Shown: piece after piece, positions 53,533 through 63,798 of the stretch
Layout: the number at the start of each line of letters is the position of its first letter
Position numbering within the stretch: position 1 is the stretch's first letter
Assembly (NCBI GenBank): GCA_037953745.1
Contig: JBAKBP010003187.1
Coordinates: forward strand, 1-64,000
Direction: 5' to 3'
Length of the DNA stretch: 64,000 bases
From: Lithodes maja
Lineage: Eukaryota; Arthropoda; Malacostraca; Decapoda; Lithodidae
Made by a program: the position numbers and the translations under genes
The notes under the pieces: generated by a model
Told to the model about the DNA's origin: nothing
The model's database searches: none
Seen by the model: the letters and a program-made list of their open reading frames with translations, nothing else

Positions 53533-54356
53533 CGAGCATAATGAAGTAGTGCCACGTTCACAGAAGTCACACGTACGACAAGTTTGTTAAAGTTGTAAGA
53601 TTGGTGGCTAAATATGGGCCATAGGGATCATCCAAAAATATTTCTAGACCCTTCATTGTCATTTAGGATTCTTACCGTTCCTATTTGTTGATCTTATATG
53701 GCCTTGTTTTGAAAATTGAAGTTATTAAATGTACTCAAAAATTCCTGTGCCGTATTTAAAGCCATTTAACACACGGCTCGAACACACTATTACCAACTGC
53801 GAACGTGCCAATTGCCTAATATTATACCGCGAAAATATCACATTTCCAGCGGTTTCGATGTTCAAACTTGAGATTCGTTTTCAGAGTTTGGGTCCCTTCC
53901 TGCAAAGTTCCATTTACATGTCAAGTCCAGATCTATTGTAGTATCTAATTATATAGATAGATAGATAGATATAGATATAAATAATGCAACTCACAATTGT
54001 GTGCATATGGCTGCGTGTGTCTGGCTATGTGTGTATATCAGTGTATAAGCATGACTAAGCATTTATCATTATGTGAAACTAAACTCTATCTGTTGCGAAG
54101 TCTTTAGGGATATTACGATATTGTTTTAATATATATTGATTTTTGTTTTGGGTGTTATTTTTTAGCAATTTTCGAACCATTTACTTTTAGTTTGCCCCCT
54201 TAGACTAATAATAACGCTTCCCCAGACACCTTTCAAACTAGACAAAAAAACTAATAATATATAAATAAAAACGCTAACCCCCCACCCTCACCTCCCTGCC
54301 GACTCTCTTCAAACTAGATATGTACATTTATCAGTGAGCTACTTGAAAAGTGTGTG
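53533..54356. other. No gene recognised
   Basis: Unique AT-rich sequence with short GATA repeats (53955-53975). Confidence 0.55.
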
Positions 54357-54444
54357 CTGAGTTACATGGAGGGATAGACAGACGAATGAGGAAGTATGAG
54401 AGCGGTGTGGTGTGGAGGTAGATGTGCTGGAAAGTGTGAAAAAG
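54357..54444 (+). mobile_element. RTE-like LINE fragment, 88 bp
   Basis: It matches 21988-22075 of the RTE-like element (TACATGGAGGGATAGACAGA ... GATGTGCTGGAAAGTGTGAA). It is fused directly to a different LINE, so this is a chimeric junction. Confidence 0.8.
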
Positions 54445-55835
54445 AAGAGGAAGTGAAGTATTTAGGGGTATGGATAGGGAAGGAAGAGCGACAAAGGACA
54501 ATGAATGAGAAAATCATAAGGGTGGAGCAGTGTAGTGGGAAACTGTGGAACGTTACAAAAACTAGAGTGAATAAATATAAAATAGTAAGGGAGGTGTGGA
54601 AGGACTTTGAAGTGCCGAGAATAATGTACGGGATGGATGTGAGAGGGAGTAGGCTACAGGGGGAGAAATTAAGAGACTGGAGGCGGGACAAACTAAAATA
54701 GGAAGAATAGGGCTAGGAGCAAGAAGGTGGACAGCGAATGAAGCAGTGAGAGGAGAGATGGGGTGGAGTACATTTGAGGAAAGAGTGACGCAGGCAAAGT
54801 TGAGATATAAGATTAGATTGGAGGAGATGGAGGATGATAGGTGGCCAAGGAGAGTGTATGAATGGGGTGAGGGGATAGAGTAGATGGGCAAAAGAGTGTA
54901 GGAGAAAACTAAATAAAATAGGAGTGAAACAAAGAAGGGTGGGAGAGGAGTAGAGAGATATAGAGAGAAATGCAGGACTAGGTCAGGGAAGGAGGTTGGA
55001 GAAAGAGATAAGAACGAGAGTGAGGGAAGTTGGAAGACAGGAATGGAAAAGAAATATGGAAAAGAAAAGTACACTGGTAAGATATAAAAGCAAGGGGAGA
55101 CCGAGAAAAGAGGAGTTTTACGACGGAAGTTGGGGAGCTGAATTATTATTAAAGTCTAGGGCAGGGGCATTGGAGACGAATAGAACAACATCGAGGTGGA
55201 ATGAAAGAGTGTCTGAAGTGTGTGGTGGGAGGGAGGAGAGTGGAGGACACGATAGAACATATAGTAATAAAGTGCCAGTGGTATGACGGGGAGAGAGATA
55301 GGTTGGAGGAAGAGTTAAGGGGAGATTTCCACTTGAGTTTTTTTTTTTTTACCCCTTTCTCCCTCATGTTTAGCCCCATTGCTTTTGAGATTTTAAGACG
55401 TTCGCTACATTAGTTTGGCGAATTTTAGAACGTTTGCCCCATTTATGTCACTTTTAAGACCTTTCGTGCCATTTAGGTGTCGATTTTTTCCTGGCGAGCG
55501 ATAGCGAGCCTGTAATTTAAGAGGAACCGGCCTTTGGCCGGGATATTTTTCTACCGAAAAATGTACAAATTTATCTTGAAAGGGGATCAAGGGGGTGTAA
55601 TTTCAAGCTTGATGGAAGTCTAGGAAACGCACTAAAAACCTCCCCTTAAAACGGTTGGTGGGGAGAGAGGGAATGGGAAGAACAGAAAGAAGAGGAGGAT
55701 TTAGTAAAGCTTGTGTTAGGTCTAGGGACAGAAGAAGGGGGAGACGAGGAAGTGGAGAAAATAATGAAGGTAGTGAAAAGCTTCCTGGAGCAGGTGTGGC
55801 AGATGAGAACAATAAATAGAGTGGAATAGGGTGAG
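54445..55835 (+). pseudogene. LINE C-terminal region with zinc-binding domain, split by a MITE
   Basis: The frames show KYLGVWIGKEERQR, an RT thumb-like region, then CLKC and, 15-20 residues on, EHIVIKC: the zinc-binding domain found at the C terminus of several LINE reverse transcriptases. A final helix-rich piece (EQVWQMRTINRVE and stop at 55829) lies after a TTAA-A insertion at 55315-55649. Several frameshifts and stops are present. The clade is uncertain. Confidence 0.75.
55315..55649 (-). mobile_element. TTAA-A MITE copy 18, inside a LINE
   Basis: TTAAGGGGAGATTTCCAC to CCTCCCCTTAA, inserted at a TTAA in the LINE (GAAGAG TTAA AACGG). LINE coding sequence continues on the far side, confirming the 4-bp target duplication. 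Confidence 0.92.
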
Positions 55836-55878
55836 GGGGGAGGAGGTGATCAGAGGAAGGGAGGAAGATTAATTAGAT

Positions 55879-56092
55879 TTACTCCTTCTGTACCGGCGAC
55901 GTATTTATTTGTTTTATTATACTTACATTTCGACAATTTTGTGCAATTTAGGAAGAATGTGTGGTAGTAAAATGGAATAAGTGAGATATTTCGCAGCCCG
56001 TTAGTTGCGGAGGCCTTCTTAAAACTGAATAAAATTGTCTAATAATTGTCAGAATAAAGTTAATAGGACCGACCCGGTAGAGAAGGGGTTAA
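55879..56092 (+). mobile_element. TTAA-D MITE
   Basis: TTACTCCTTCTGTACCGGCG to CGGTAGAGAAGGGGTTAA. The left target has mutated to TTAC. Confidence 0.85.
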
Positions 56093-56304
56093 ATAGTAAA
56101 GAGGTGGGGAAGAGGGACAGCAAGGAGAATAAAACAAAGGAAAATCTTCCGCTTTAGCTTTTTCCTTCATTACTTTTCTCTAACTATCCCTTCTATGACT
56201 ACTAATTGTCTAAACTATATCTTAATCTAGCTATAGCTTTTTCTGGAGAAACAGCCGGTAGTTAGGCGAGCTGTTCCCACGCAAGCGAGGAGATGGTTCA
56301 AGCT

Positions 56305-56347
56305 GGGTTCACACATTCACGTATATTGCTCCCGTCAGCTCCCGTCT
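56305..56347 (+). repeat. Harbinger left terminal inverted repeat
   Basis: Pairs with 61655-61697 over about 42 bp with one mismatch. It contains an inner palindrome (GACGGGAGCTGACGGGAGCA in reverse). Confidence 0.9.
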
Positions 56348-56914
56348 GTTGTAAACGAAGGTATATTGGTAGTTGGCAACCGATTACGTAAAACGTAATG
56401 GCATAATACGCAAAAACGTAAATGAAATTACGGCCAGTCAGGGGGGTACTCACGCATGGCGCGAGTAGAAACGAGTAGCCCCACGTGGGTCGGGAATGTT
56501 GTGGGTGCAGCCAAGGCCGTGCGGTTGTTGAATCGAGTTGAATCAAGAACGTGGCTCGCCCTCACGTATGTCAAAAGACGGGAACACTTACGACCGACCT
56601 GGCCACCACGGCCGTCTGACCAGAGCAGCCTCGTCAGACGTAGCAGCTACCCCGTCAGACGAGAGCTGCTCTCGTCAATCGTAGAAAGTTCTCGTCGAAC
56701 GTGGAAGTATACGTTCGTTTGGCAACGCCGCCGCACTGCGTGTTGCCGGGAAGACGCGGCAATGTCGTACGAGGGGGTATATAGGGACAGCGGGAGTGAC
56801 TGCCGTCATACCTCACACCACACCACGACGACCACCACCATCCCTGCTACTCTGCCACCCTGCCTGCCTGCCTGCCACCCTCTGCTGCCACCCTCTGCAC
56901 GCTGCCCTGTCACC

Positions 56915-57572
56915 ATGGCTACCAAGAGAAGCATGAAGAAGACGTCTTCAATCTCACCACCTGGCCCCACGCCTGCAACCTCGCCTGTCCCCTCGACCTC
57001 TGCAACCACCGCCTGTCCCCTCGACCTCTGCAACCTCACCGCCTGTCCCCTCGTCGTCTGGAACCTCGCCGATTAACCCCTCTGACGGTGAAGTGTTATT
57101 AATGAATATACCCGACGATGATGGAGAGGTGTTGGACGTTGATGAAAGTGAGGAAAACCCCGACGAAGTTGACCAGGAACAGGGACAGGAACAGCCAACA
57201 CAACCAATAAAACGGCGCCGGAAGAGCACCAACATTATCCTGACGGAGGCGCAGGAGCGTATGTTGGGAGACTGGCTGGAGCAGGATGTGCCTTATCTGT
57301 ATGATAAGGGTGATAACCGCCACAAAGAGAAGGAGCACATCGACCATGTTTGGGCGGAGAAGGCAACCAGTCTGGACCCCCCCATCACCGCCTCGGAATT
57401 GTTAACCTGTTTCACCTCTCTCCGCTCCAAGTTTGGCAGGCTCAGCAAGGACAAGAGTGGTGAGGGGGCCAAGAGGTTGACTGAGAGGGAGAAGTGGATA
57501 CTGACCATGTTCCAGTTCCTCAAGCCCCACATCGTGCGACAGAAGAAGCCCCGGAATCTGGGTATGCCTCAG
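56915..57572 (+). pseudogene. Harbinger DNA-binding protein, exon 1 (MADF/Myb-like)
   Basis: The start is the ATG in CCTGTCACCATGGCT (56915). A Pro/Ser/Thr-rich stretch with PVPSTSAT-like repeats follows; one repeat lacks two bases relative to its neighbour near 57005-57020 and shifts the frame. The next open part, after an acidic segment (IPDDDGEVLDVDESEENPDE) and a KRRRKS basic patch, is a trihelix domain: EAQERMLGDWLEQDVPYLYD ... HIDHVWAEKA ... LRSKFGRLSKD. This is the MADF/SANT-like fold used by Harbinger accessory proteins to bind transposon DNA and carry the transposase to the nucleus. The donor is CAG/GTACGT at 57572. Confidence 0.75.
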
Positions 57573-57915
57573 GTACGTTTATATTTGCTTGTTTCCCAAC
57601 ACTTTCACTATTAATTCGTCAACAACATCAATACTTTCCTGGCGAGCGATAGCAAGCCAAGAGTTTTTGCGTCCTCAGGACACGATTTATCTTTTCTGAA
57701 ATATTTTGCTTATAATGGTGCCATTATTTTTGTAAAATTATCTTGTTCACTTAATTTTATAATTACCTTACATTTTTGTTAATGAAACGCATAATAACAC
57801 AAAGCAGTTTATTAATTTTATTTAAAGGTTACAAAGATGAATGGTTATGTTGATTGGTATTTAACAGTTCATAAATAATTTACATGTTACTAATTATACA
57901 TTCAGGTCTCAACAG

Positions 57916-58105
57916 TCTGCTGCCCAAGCTGCCGAACCTTCTCCTGTGTGTGGTCCTCTGCCTGATGACCCCGCCCCAGCAGACGCCGATGAGGAAGACC
58001 AGTCAGAACACCACCCCAGCCATCTCCATGCTTCCGCGGAGGGCGAAGCAGGGGAAGCCTCCTGGTGCTGTTCCTGCAACCCACGGAACCGGAACCCTGG
58101 AGCAA
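57916..58105 (+). pseudogene. Harbinger DNA-binding protein, exon 2
   Basis: The likely acceptor is CTCAACAG (57915), with CATTCAG (57905) as alternative; the donor is CAA/GTGAGT. The first part reads best in one frame (PLPDDPAPADADEEDQSEHH) and the end in another (PPGAVPATHGTGTLEQ), and only the latter joins exon 3 in phase. A small indel in this exon is inferred. Confidence 0.6.
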
Positions 58106-58129
58106 GTGAGTAGAGGAAATTTTAGTTTC

Positions 58130-58665
58130 ATAATAGCAACAATAACTTTCAACATATTGGCTTCCCAGAATACCACATCATTTTATTTGTTAACATTCAT
58201 AATTGGTTAATTATTGACATATGTTATGTTTCGTGTGTTGTGTAACGTGTAAATATTCTCTTTTTCCATAATGGAAACAATAACTTTGAAGATTTTAGGC
58301 TTCCCAGAATTCCACATAATTTTATTTGTTAACATTCATAATTGGTTAATTATTGACATATGTTATGTTTCGTGTGTTGTGTAACGTGTAAATCTTCTCT
58401 TTTTCCATAATGGTAACAATAACTTTGAAGATTTTAGGCTTCCCAGAATACCACATAATTTTATTTGTTAACATTCATAATTGGTTAATTTATTGACATA
58501 TGTTATGTTTCGTGTGTTGTGTAACGTGTAAATCTTCTCTTTTTCCATAATGGTAACAATAACTTTGAAGATATTAGGCTTCCCAGAATACCACATCATT
58601 TTATTTGTTAACATTCATAATTGGTTATTTATTGAAATATGTTATGTTTCGTGTGTTTAATGTTC
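58130..58665 (+). repeat. About 139-bp tandem repeat, 4 units, in Harbinger intron
   Basis: Units start at 58130, 58268, 58407 and 58547, containing AACAATAACTTT, GGCTTCCCAGAATACCACAT and GTTATGTTTCGTGTGTTGTG. Copies differ by few bases, so the expansion is recent. Confidence 0.92.
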
Positions 58666-58689
58666 TCTTGTTCCTTGTTCCCTTACCAG

Positions 58690-59367
58690 GTCCTTGCCAC
58701 TGCGGAGCAGGTGCGGCAGAACCTGGCTGGGGTGGCTGATTTGGTGGAGGACCCCGAACTCCAGTATTGGCGCGCCTCCATGGATGTCATGGCAAAGGAC
58801 TGTGTGGGGTTGCCGGCAAAGTTTAGAACTCCATTCAAGAGTGAGCTCATGGCAGCCCTCCACAGGTTCAAGACTGCCTTTGAGGAGGGAGTCACCAGTG
58901 TTGGTCCGGACCTCATGCTGCATGCCATAAGAAATTATGACATTCCGGCGCCACAACCTCAACCTCAACCACAACCACCTCAACCTCAACCAACCGCTAC
59001 TGTGATGTACCAGGGGACTCCGACAATCACACTGCCTCAATCAGTGTTGCCAAAGCCTGCTCCTACCTACGTGCTACCTGCACACCAGGTTGCAGCACTG
59101 CAAACGTTGATGATGCGGCCGCCCCAGTCGGCAACACCCCCTGCCACATTCCACCCACCTACTGCCTCCACACCAACGCACTTAGACCTCTCGCAGTTGA
59201 ACTCCCAGTTTGGGCTTGGGAACACAAGCTTCAACTTAGAAAACTATCTGGCTGCATCCTCACCTGCACCTTCGAACCCAGCTACGCCGGCACCAAATAT
59301 TGATCCCCAACAGACCCTGGACACCCCCAAGAAACAACCCAGCCTGGAGACCCCAAAGATGTTATAA
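58690..59367 (+). CDS. Harbinger DNA-binding protein, exon 3
   Basis: The acceptor is GTTCCCTTACCAG. The frame of 226 codons is open to a stop at 59367. It begins VLATAEQVRQNLAGVADLVE, an amphipathic helix region with GLPAKFRTPFKSELMAALHR typical of the C-terminal BESS-like dimerisation region of MADF proteins. It continues with a PQPQPQPPQPQ tract and a low-complexity Pro/Thr-rich tail. Polyadenylation signals AATAAA lie at 59404. Confidence 0.75.
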   Translation, partial: VLATAEQVRQNLAGVADLVEDPELQYWRASMDVMAKDCVGLPAKFRTPFKSELMAALHRFKTAFEEGVTSVGPDLMLHAIRNYDIPAPQPQPQPQPPQPQPTATVMYQGTPTITLPQSVLPKPAPTYVLPAHQVAALQTLMMRPPQSATPPATFHPPTASTPTHLDLSQLNSQFGLGNTSFNLENYLAASSPAPSNPATPAPNIDPQQTLDTPKKQPSLETPKML

Positions 59368-59869
59368 TTTTATGATATATTTTATAATGAAAGATGTATT
59401 ACAAATAAAAAATAAAAATTGTGATGACGTGTGTGTTTATAATTCCAATTTTGTAGCTAAAGTATTTATTAATAAGATGACAAATGAAATATATCCTGAA
59501 AGTAATAAAAAAGAAATGACTAATTGAAAAAAAAATACTGATAATATGGTTAATAATAAATATGAAAAATCATGAAAAATAAAATAAAATAAACAGTACA
59601 AAACAAATGAAACATTGAAACAATTAACAACGTGATTGAAATATAACACTAAAAGATAAAGTAAGCAGGGAACTATTAAAGTACTTAAAGGAAAATTGAA
59701 AATATACAATACAAAATATATGGAAAAACCTACAAACTTTACAAAACATCAAAAGTAACTTATAAAACTACAATACTTACCAAACTGGCAAAAACTCTAT
59801 AACAAAACTTTAAGATGAAACTGAAATATACAGAAAAATAAAAAATAAACAGGGGAAAACCTCACTCAC
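59368..59869. other. Shared 3' region of the two Harbinger genes
   Basis: AT-rich sequence between two converging stop codons, with polyadenylation signals for the plus-strand gene (AATAAA at 59404) and A-rich/T-rich tracts. No frame is supported. Confidence 0.6.
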
Positions 59870-61215
59870 CTAAATACGGTCATCCTGCCAACCCACAGAT
59901 CCTTGAAGGGAAGAGAAGTATGTCTTGAGGTAGTCCCGTTGCTCCTTGGCAAGCCTGGTTGCAGTGTTGCGGGCCCCAGGGGGTATGTTCCTTCCTACAG
60001 GTGGGTCAGTCCTCCAGAGGCCAGGTATGAGTTCGTGGGTGTCTGGGTCCTCTTGATCTACCTCTGCTCGGGGTGGGTTTCGTCCTCGTAGGATGTTGTG
60101 CAGAATGCATGAGGCCAACACAACAACCTCTGCACGCTCAGGTTTCATAGATATTGGAGTGTGCAAAACCCGGAAGCGGTTAGCAAGAATGCCAAAGGCG
60201 TTCTCTACCACCCGGCGGCCCCTGCTGAGTCTGTATTTGTAGATCCGTTCAGGTTTCGAGAGGAATCGTTGGGGGTAGGGCTTCATCATGTAGGGGCGCA
60301 GAGGGAATGCATCATCCCCTACTAAGAAGTAGTCCGTGGGTGGTCCAGTGGGGGGGGGGGGGGGGGGGGGGGCAGTTTGACGGTCTGTCTTTCAAGCAAC
60401 TTAGACAGAGGGGTGTGTGCAAAGCCACCACCATCAGACTCTGATCCTATGGCCCCAACGTCGACGTAGATGAACTTGTAGTTGGAGTCAACAATTGCCA
60501 ACAGGACAATGGAAAAAAACTTCTTGTAGTTGAAGTAATATGTGCCACCAAAGGAGGGGTTGCAGATCCGTATGTGTTTGCCATCAATGGCTCCTACACA
60601 ATGCGGCAGGTTCCATCGTTCCTCAAAGCCGCTGGCAACCTCCTTCCATTCATCAGGCGATTGTGGCGTTTTGAGCTCCTGATCTCCGTAGACAGAGATG
60701 ATGGCCTGGCATGTATCTGGAACAATTTGGCTGATGGTGTTGTGGGCAACACGAAAGTTGTATTGCAGGCTCTTATAGGAATCACCCGTAGCGAGGAAAC
60801 GTAGGGTGATGGCCACCCGCAGACCAGGAGGAATGGGTTTTCACCAGAACGTAGGTTTCCTCTGAATGATGGGGGTGACACGTTCCACAATCTCATCAAA
60901 TAGTTGTTTGTCTACCCGGGTGAAGTTCTTGCACAGTAGTGGACATTCTCTGGCCAACTCTTGCATGAGGTTCTCATAATGGCCATGTTCAGGCCTCCGT
61001 TGTAGATATGGCCACACCCACACTGTCCTCTTGGTCCTTTCCTTCTTCTTCTCTTGTTCCTCTTGATGGATGGAGTTTGCTATTGCAAGTAGTTTTAAGA
61101 CTTCTATGTAGGCAAGGATGCATTGTATGAGCCGCGTGTTATGCCTAATCTCCGGTTTGATTAAGGAGTTCACAAATTTGAACTCCTCCAGGATGAATTC
61201 CGTGATGTTGTTCAT
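59870..61215 (-). pseudogene. Harbinger DDE transposase (HARBI1-like), two defects
   Basis: The minus-strand frame starts at the Met at 61215. Residues about 60-125 carry a Trp/Arg-rich start region and LLCKNFTRVDKQLFDEIVER. An in-frame TGA at 60841-60843 interrupts it; the same frame continues with LRVAITLRFLATGDSYKSLQ. First catalytic Asp: HCVGAIDGKHIRI; second: YVDVGAIGSESDGG. A run of 23 G (60350-60372) shifts the frame after LPPPPP. The last part (from 60345 down) has YFLVGDDAFPL, GRRVVENAFGILANRFRVL with the catalytic Glu, and ends at 59870. All three catalytic residues are present. The protein would cut and rejoin the element's ends with its MADF partner. Confidence 0.85.
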
Positions 61216-61654
61216 GGTGCAGAGGAATGAGTGGGAATGGGAAAGGTGTGGCCATTCCTGCCCTTTTGTACTTCCCAGATTGCAACCCCGACAGACGTGG
61301 TTGACAAAGACTGTCTTTGTCTGTGTTTGGTCAGATGGGGTGTGCCTACGATTGGCCGGAACCGGTCCAGGTACAACCTAACAAATCCCAAGACGTGCGG
61401 CCTCAGCTACGCCGGTCTTGTGGGGGCGTGGCATGGGCGTGGCCTGTGTTCCCGCAAATCGGGCAGCCCATGCGGTCGAACGGGGCTATGCTCACGCACG
61501 TCGCAAACACGTACGTAGTTCAATACGACTCCATTACGTCTGACGTAACACTGGCCCCGTTACGGTACGTCTGTCGGGAAGTGCAATAGTCATGGTAGAA
61601 CGGGCGTTCACGGCAGGAACTACTCGCGTCTTTACATAATTTGGCGATTACGCC

Positions 61655-61697
61655 GGACGGGAGCTGACGGGAGCAATATACGTGAATGTGTGACCCC
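61655..61697 (-). repeat. Harbinger right terminal inverted repeat
   Basis: Reads GACGGGAGCTGACGGGAGCA, AATATACGTG and TGTGACCCC on the plus strand. See the left repeat. Confidence 0.9.
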
Positions 61698-62011
61698 ACC
61701 ATTATGCTAAGCTGCACTTGTTCATCTCCGTGACATTGCCCTATGTGGTGGGTAACTAAGGTGAATTATTCAATCTGGTATTTAGGTGCTTATGTTCTGG
61801 GTGTGGTGTCCCAAGTTCGAATCCCGGGAGGACCATATGCTTTAATTAATTTATTCAAGTGAATGGAGAATGGGGTGTTCCTTAATCTATAGTCTATTCA
61901 TTATAATTAGGCCAATATTCTTGACCACTCATAAACTCCTAGGACTGTATTCCAACACAACCCCATCATTGTAAGTGGTAAGTACTGTAGTTATGCCGTA
62001 TTCTTGGCCAG
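61698..62011. other. Harbinger right flank and SINE-1 copy 3 (61765-61885)
   Basis: SINE-1 here lacks the first part of its tRNA head (TTTAGGTGCTTATGTTCTGG, then B box CAAGTTCGAATCCCGGG) and has a deletion in the body. No gene. Confidence 0.7.
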
Positions 62012-62223
62012 TTAACCCCTTGAGGATTATGACGAGTTTTGACAGTATATTCTGGTTATTAACATATGATTTTATTCAGATTAGGAAGGGCTATGTAAGT
62101 CAGAGGGTTGATTGAGACCGTCTGTACCCTTCTAACTCCTACAGATCCATCCTAAATTGTATAGAATCATCTAATGATAGACAGAATAAACTGTCAAAAT
62201 GCGTCATGAGCCTCAAAGGATAA
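62012..62223 (+). mobile_element. TTAA-D2 MITE, full length
   Basis: TTAACCCCTTGAGGATTATG to CATGAGCCTCAAAGGATAA, 212 bp, halves inverted. GACAGTATATTCTGGTTATT pairs with ATAGACAGAATAAACTGTC. Related to TTAA-D by overall plan and central sequence (CAGATTAGGAAGG) but with different terminal sequence. Confidence 0.85.
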
Positions 62224-62371
62224 ATGTGATAAGCTAGTGTTTGTAATTGCCATGAGAAATACTGGAACACTACCACAGTACTCTGATTGCATTTACAACA
62301 CTTAGCGTACAGTTTGCCGCACATGTTCTTTTCCTCAATATCCCTGAAAATAGTAATTATATCAGCTCCGA

Positions 62372-62490
62372 ACCCACCTCCACAACCCCCCTCCCTCACT
62401 CCACCTCCTGGAAGGTAAGACGTGGAGTGAGGAAGGGGGTTGGGGAGGTGGGTGCTAAGCTGCCAAAATTACGATTTTAATGGGATAGTA
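62372..62490 (+). repeat. Repeat G copy 2 with a 31-bp-stem hairpin
   Basis: 62372-62402 and 62423-62453 are inverted copies with about two mismatches (ACCCACCTCCACAACCCCCC against GGGGTTGGGGAGGTGGGT), with a 20-nt loop. The downstream part matches 720-790. Confidence 0.8.
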
Positions 62491-62528
62491 TGTAGTTGTA
62501 CAGTATATGTATGTATGTATATATATAT

Positions 62529-63069
62529 ACTCAGGCACATACCTTATAGCTGGGGGTGGCCGACTTGAGACAGCTCGAACAGAAACAACATTTAAAGTTC
62601 CAATTCTTAGGGTTCGGGAACACTTTCGCGTTCCCTTGTCCCTTGCTCTGTCTCGTCTAGTAGGTGAATTTCACAAGGGGAGGAGGATTCCTAGCCTCCA
62701 GCCCCCGAAGTAGGAGAAGTAGTACAGGAAAAGAGACACGACAGAAACGGCTAAGGTTGGGTAGAGTATAATGGATGAGGAACAGAATATTTGCGGTATA
62801 CTGTACGCCCATATTGACTGGCAAGGAATATGGCAAACTATAATAATTATTCTGTCTGTCTCTTTTACTGTCCTACTTTTCCTTCTTTTGGCAGGGGGCT
62901 AGGAATCCTCCTCCCCTTGTATAATTCTCCTACTCGACGAGACAGAGAAACGGGCGAGAGAACGCATACGTGGTCCAGAACCCTGAGAATAGGAACTTTA
63001 GATATTATTACTGTTCGGGCTCTGTCTCGTGTCGGCCACCCCCAGCGATGGGGTATGTGCCTGACTATA
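62529..63069. repeat. Foldback of about 180-bp arms
   Basis: 62529-62710 and 62886-63069 are inverted: TCAGGCACATACC / GGTATGTGCCTGA, GGGGGTGGCCGAC / GTCGGCCACCCCC, GAGGAGGATTCCTAGCC / GGCTAGGAATCCTCCTC. The spacer is about 175 bp. It may be a foldback transposon or two copies of one repeat in opposite orientation. Confidence 0.85.
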
Positions 63070-63412
63070 TACATACATACATAATTCCCACTGAACACGA
63101 TGGGATCTATCTAGGAATGCGGACCTTAGAACCAGAAATACAGCCTTTAATAGCAGCCCTGAAAAACAAAAAAATGGGCATATGATTTTAAAGAGTGAAA
63201 CACAATGTAAATTATGATATGGTATATATTTTTCTTACATTAGGTTAATGCAGACATCGAAATCATGCATCTTGCTGAACAAAAACAATACAAAATATTT
63301 ATACTAGACAATGTACACAGTCAAAATAAATTATCAATAAAATAAAGTTCCGCATTTGTTATTCATTGTGATATGCCTTTCTTCAACTTATTTGCTAGAG
63401 GGAAGATTTTTG
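63070..63412. other. No gene recognised
   Basis: Unique AT-rich sequence. Confidence 0.5.
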
Positions 63413-63798
63413 TTTAAGGGGGCCCACCTCGCTTTTGCTCTCTCTTTCTCTCCCTCGCTCTTTGGCTTGCATTCATTCGGCCCCATTCAGCCTACTGTTT
63501 TAAGACATTTACCCCCATCCAGGTGTCAATATTTTCTTGGCGAGCGGTAGCGAGCCAGCATATATATATTTTTGTTTAGACAGCAAGCTAAATTTGTAAA
63601 TTTTTCGATAGAAAAATTTCTCCGGCGAAGCCGGATTTCTCCTTACAATGCTGGCTTGCTATAGCTCGCCAGGAAGAAATTGACACCTGGATGGGGATAA
63701 ACGTCTTAAAACAGTTGGCTGAATGGGGCCGAATGGATACAAGCCAGGGAAAGAGAGAAAAGGAGAGAAAGAGAACAAAAGCAGGTGACCCCCCTTAA
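63413..63798 (-). mobile_element. TTAA-B MITE copy 6, best preserved
   Basis: TTAAGGGGGCCCACCTCGC to GGTGACCCCCCTTAA, 386 bp. Arms pair nearly throughout around TTTTTCGATAGAAAAAT and TCCGGCGAAGCCGGA. The right TTAA is shared with the next TTAA-D2. Confidence 0.92.

Larger units (their letters stand above)
56305..61697. mobile_element. PIF/Harbinger transposon, about 5.4 kb, nearly complete
   Basis: The left end reads GGGTTCACACATTCACGTAT and the reverse complement of the right end reads GGGGTCACACATTCACGTAT. The match continues through ATTGCTCCCGTCAGCTCCCG, about 42 bp with one mismatch. Inside are two genes facing each other: a MADF/Myb-like DNA-binding protein on the plus strand and a HARBI1-type DDE transposase on the minus strand, the standard pair for this superfamily. 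The exact outer base and the 3-bp target duplication could not be fixed. Both genes carry frame damage, so the copy is probably inactive, though young. Confidence 0.9.

Noticed and set aside
56456..57076. 206-codon frame starting at 56456 as the Harbinger N terminus
   Set aside because: The first 150 codons lie in the ACGT-rich subterminal region; the likely start is the ATG at 56915.
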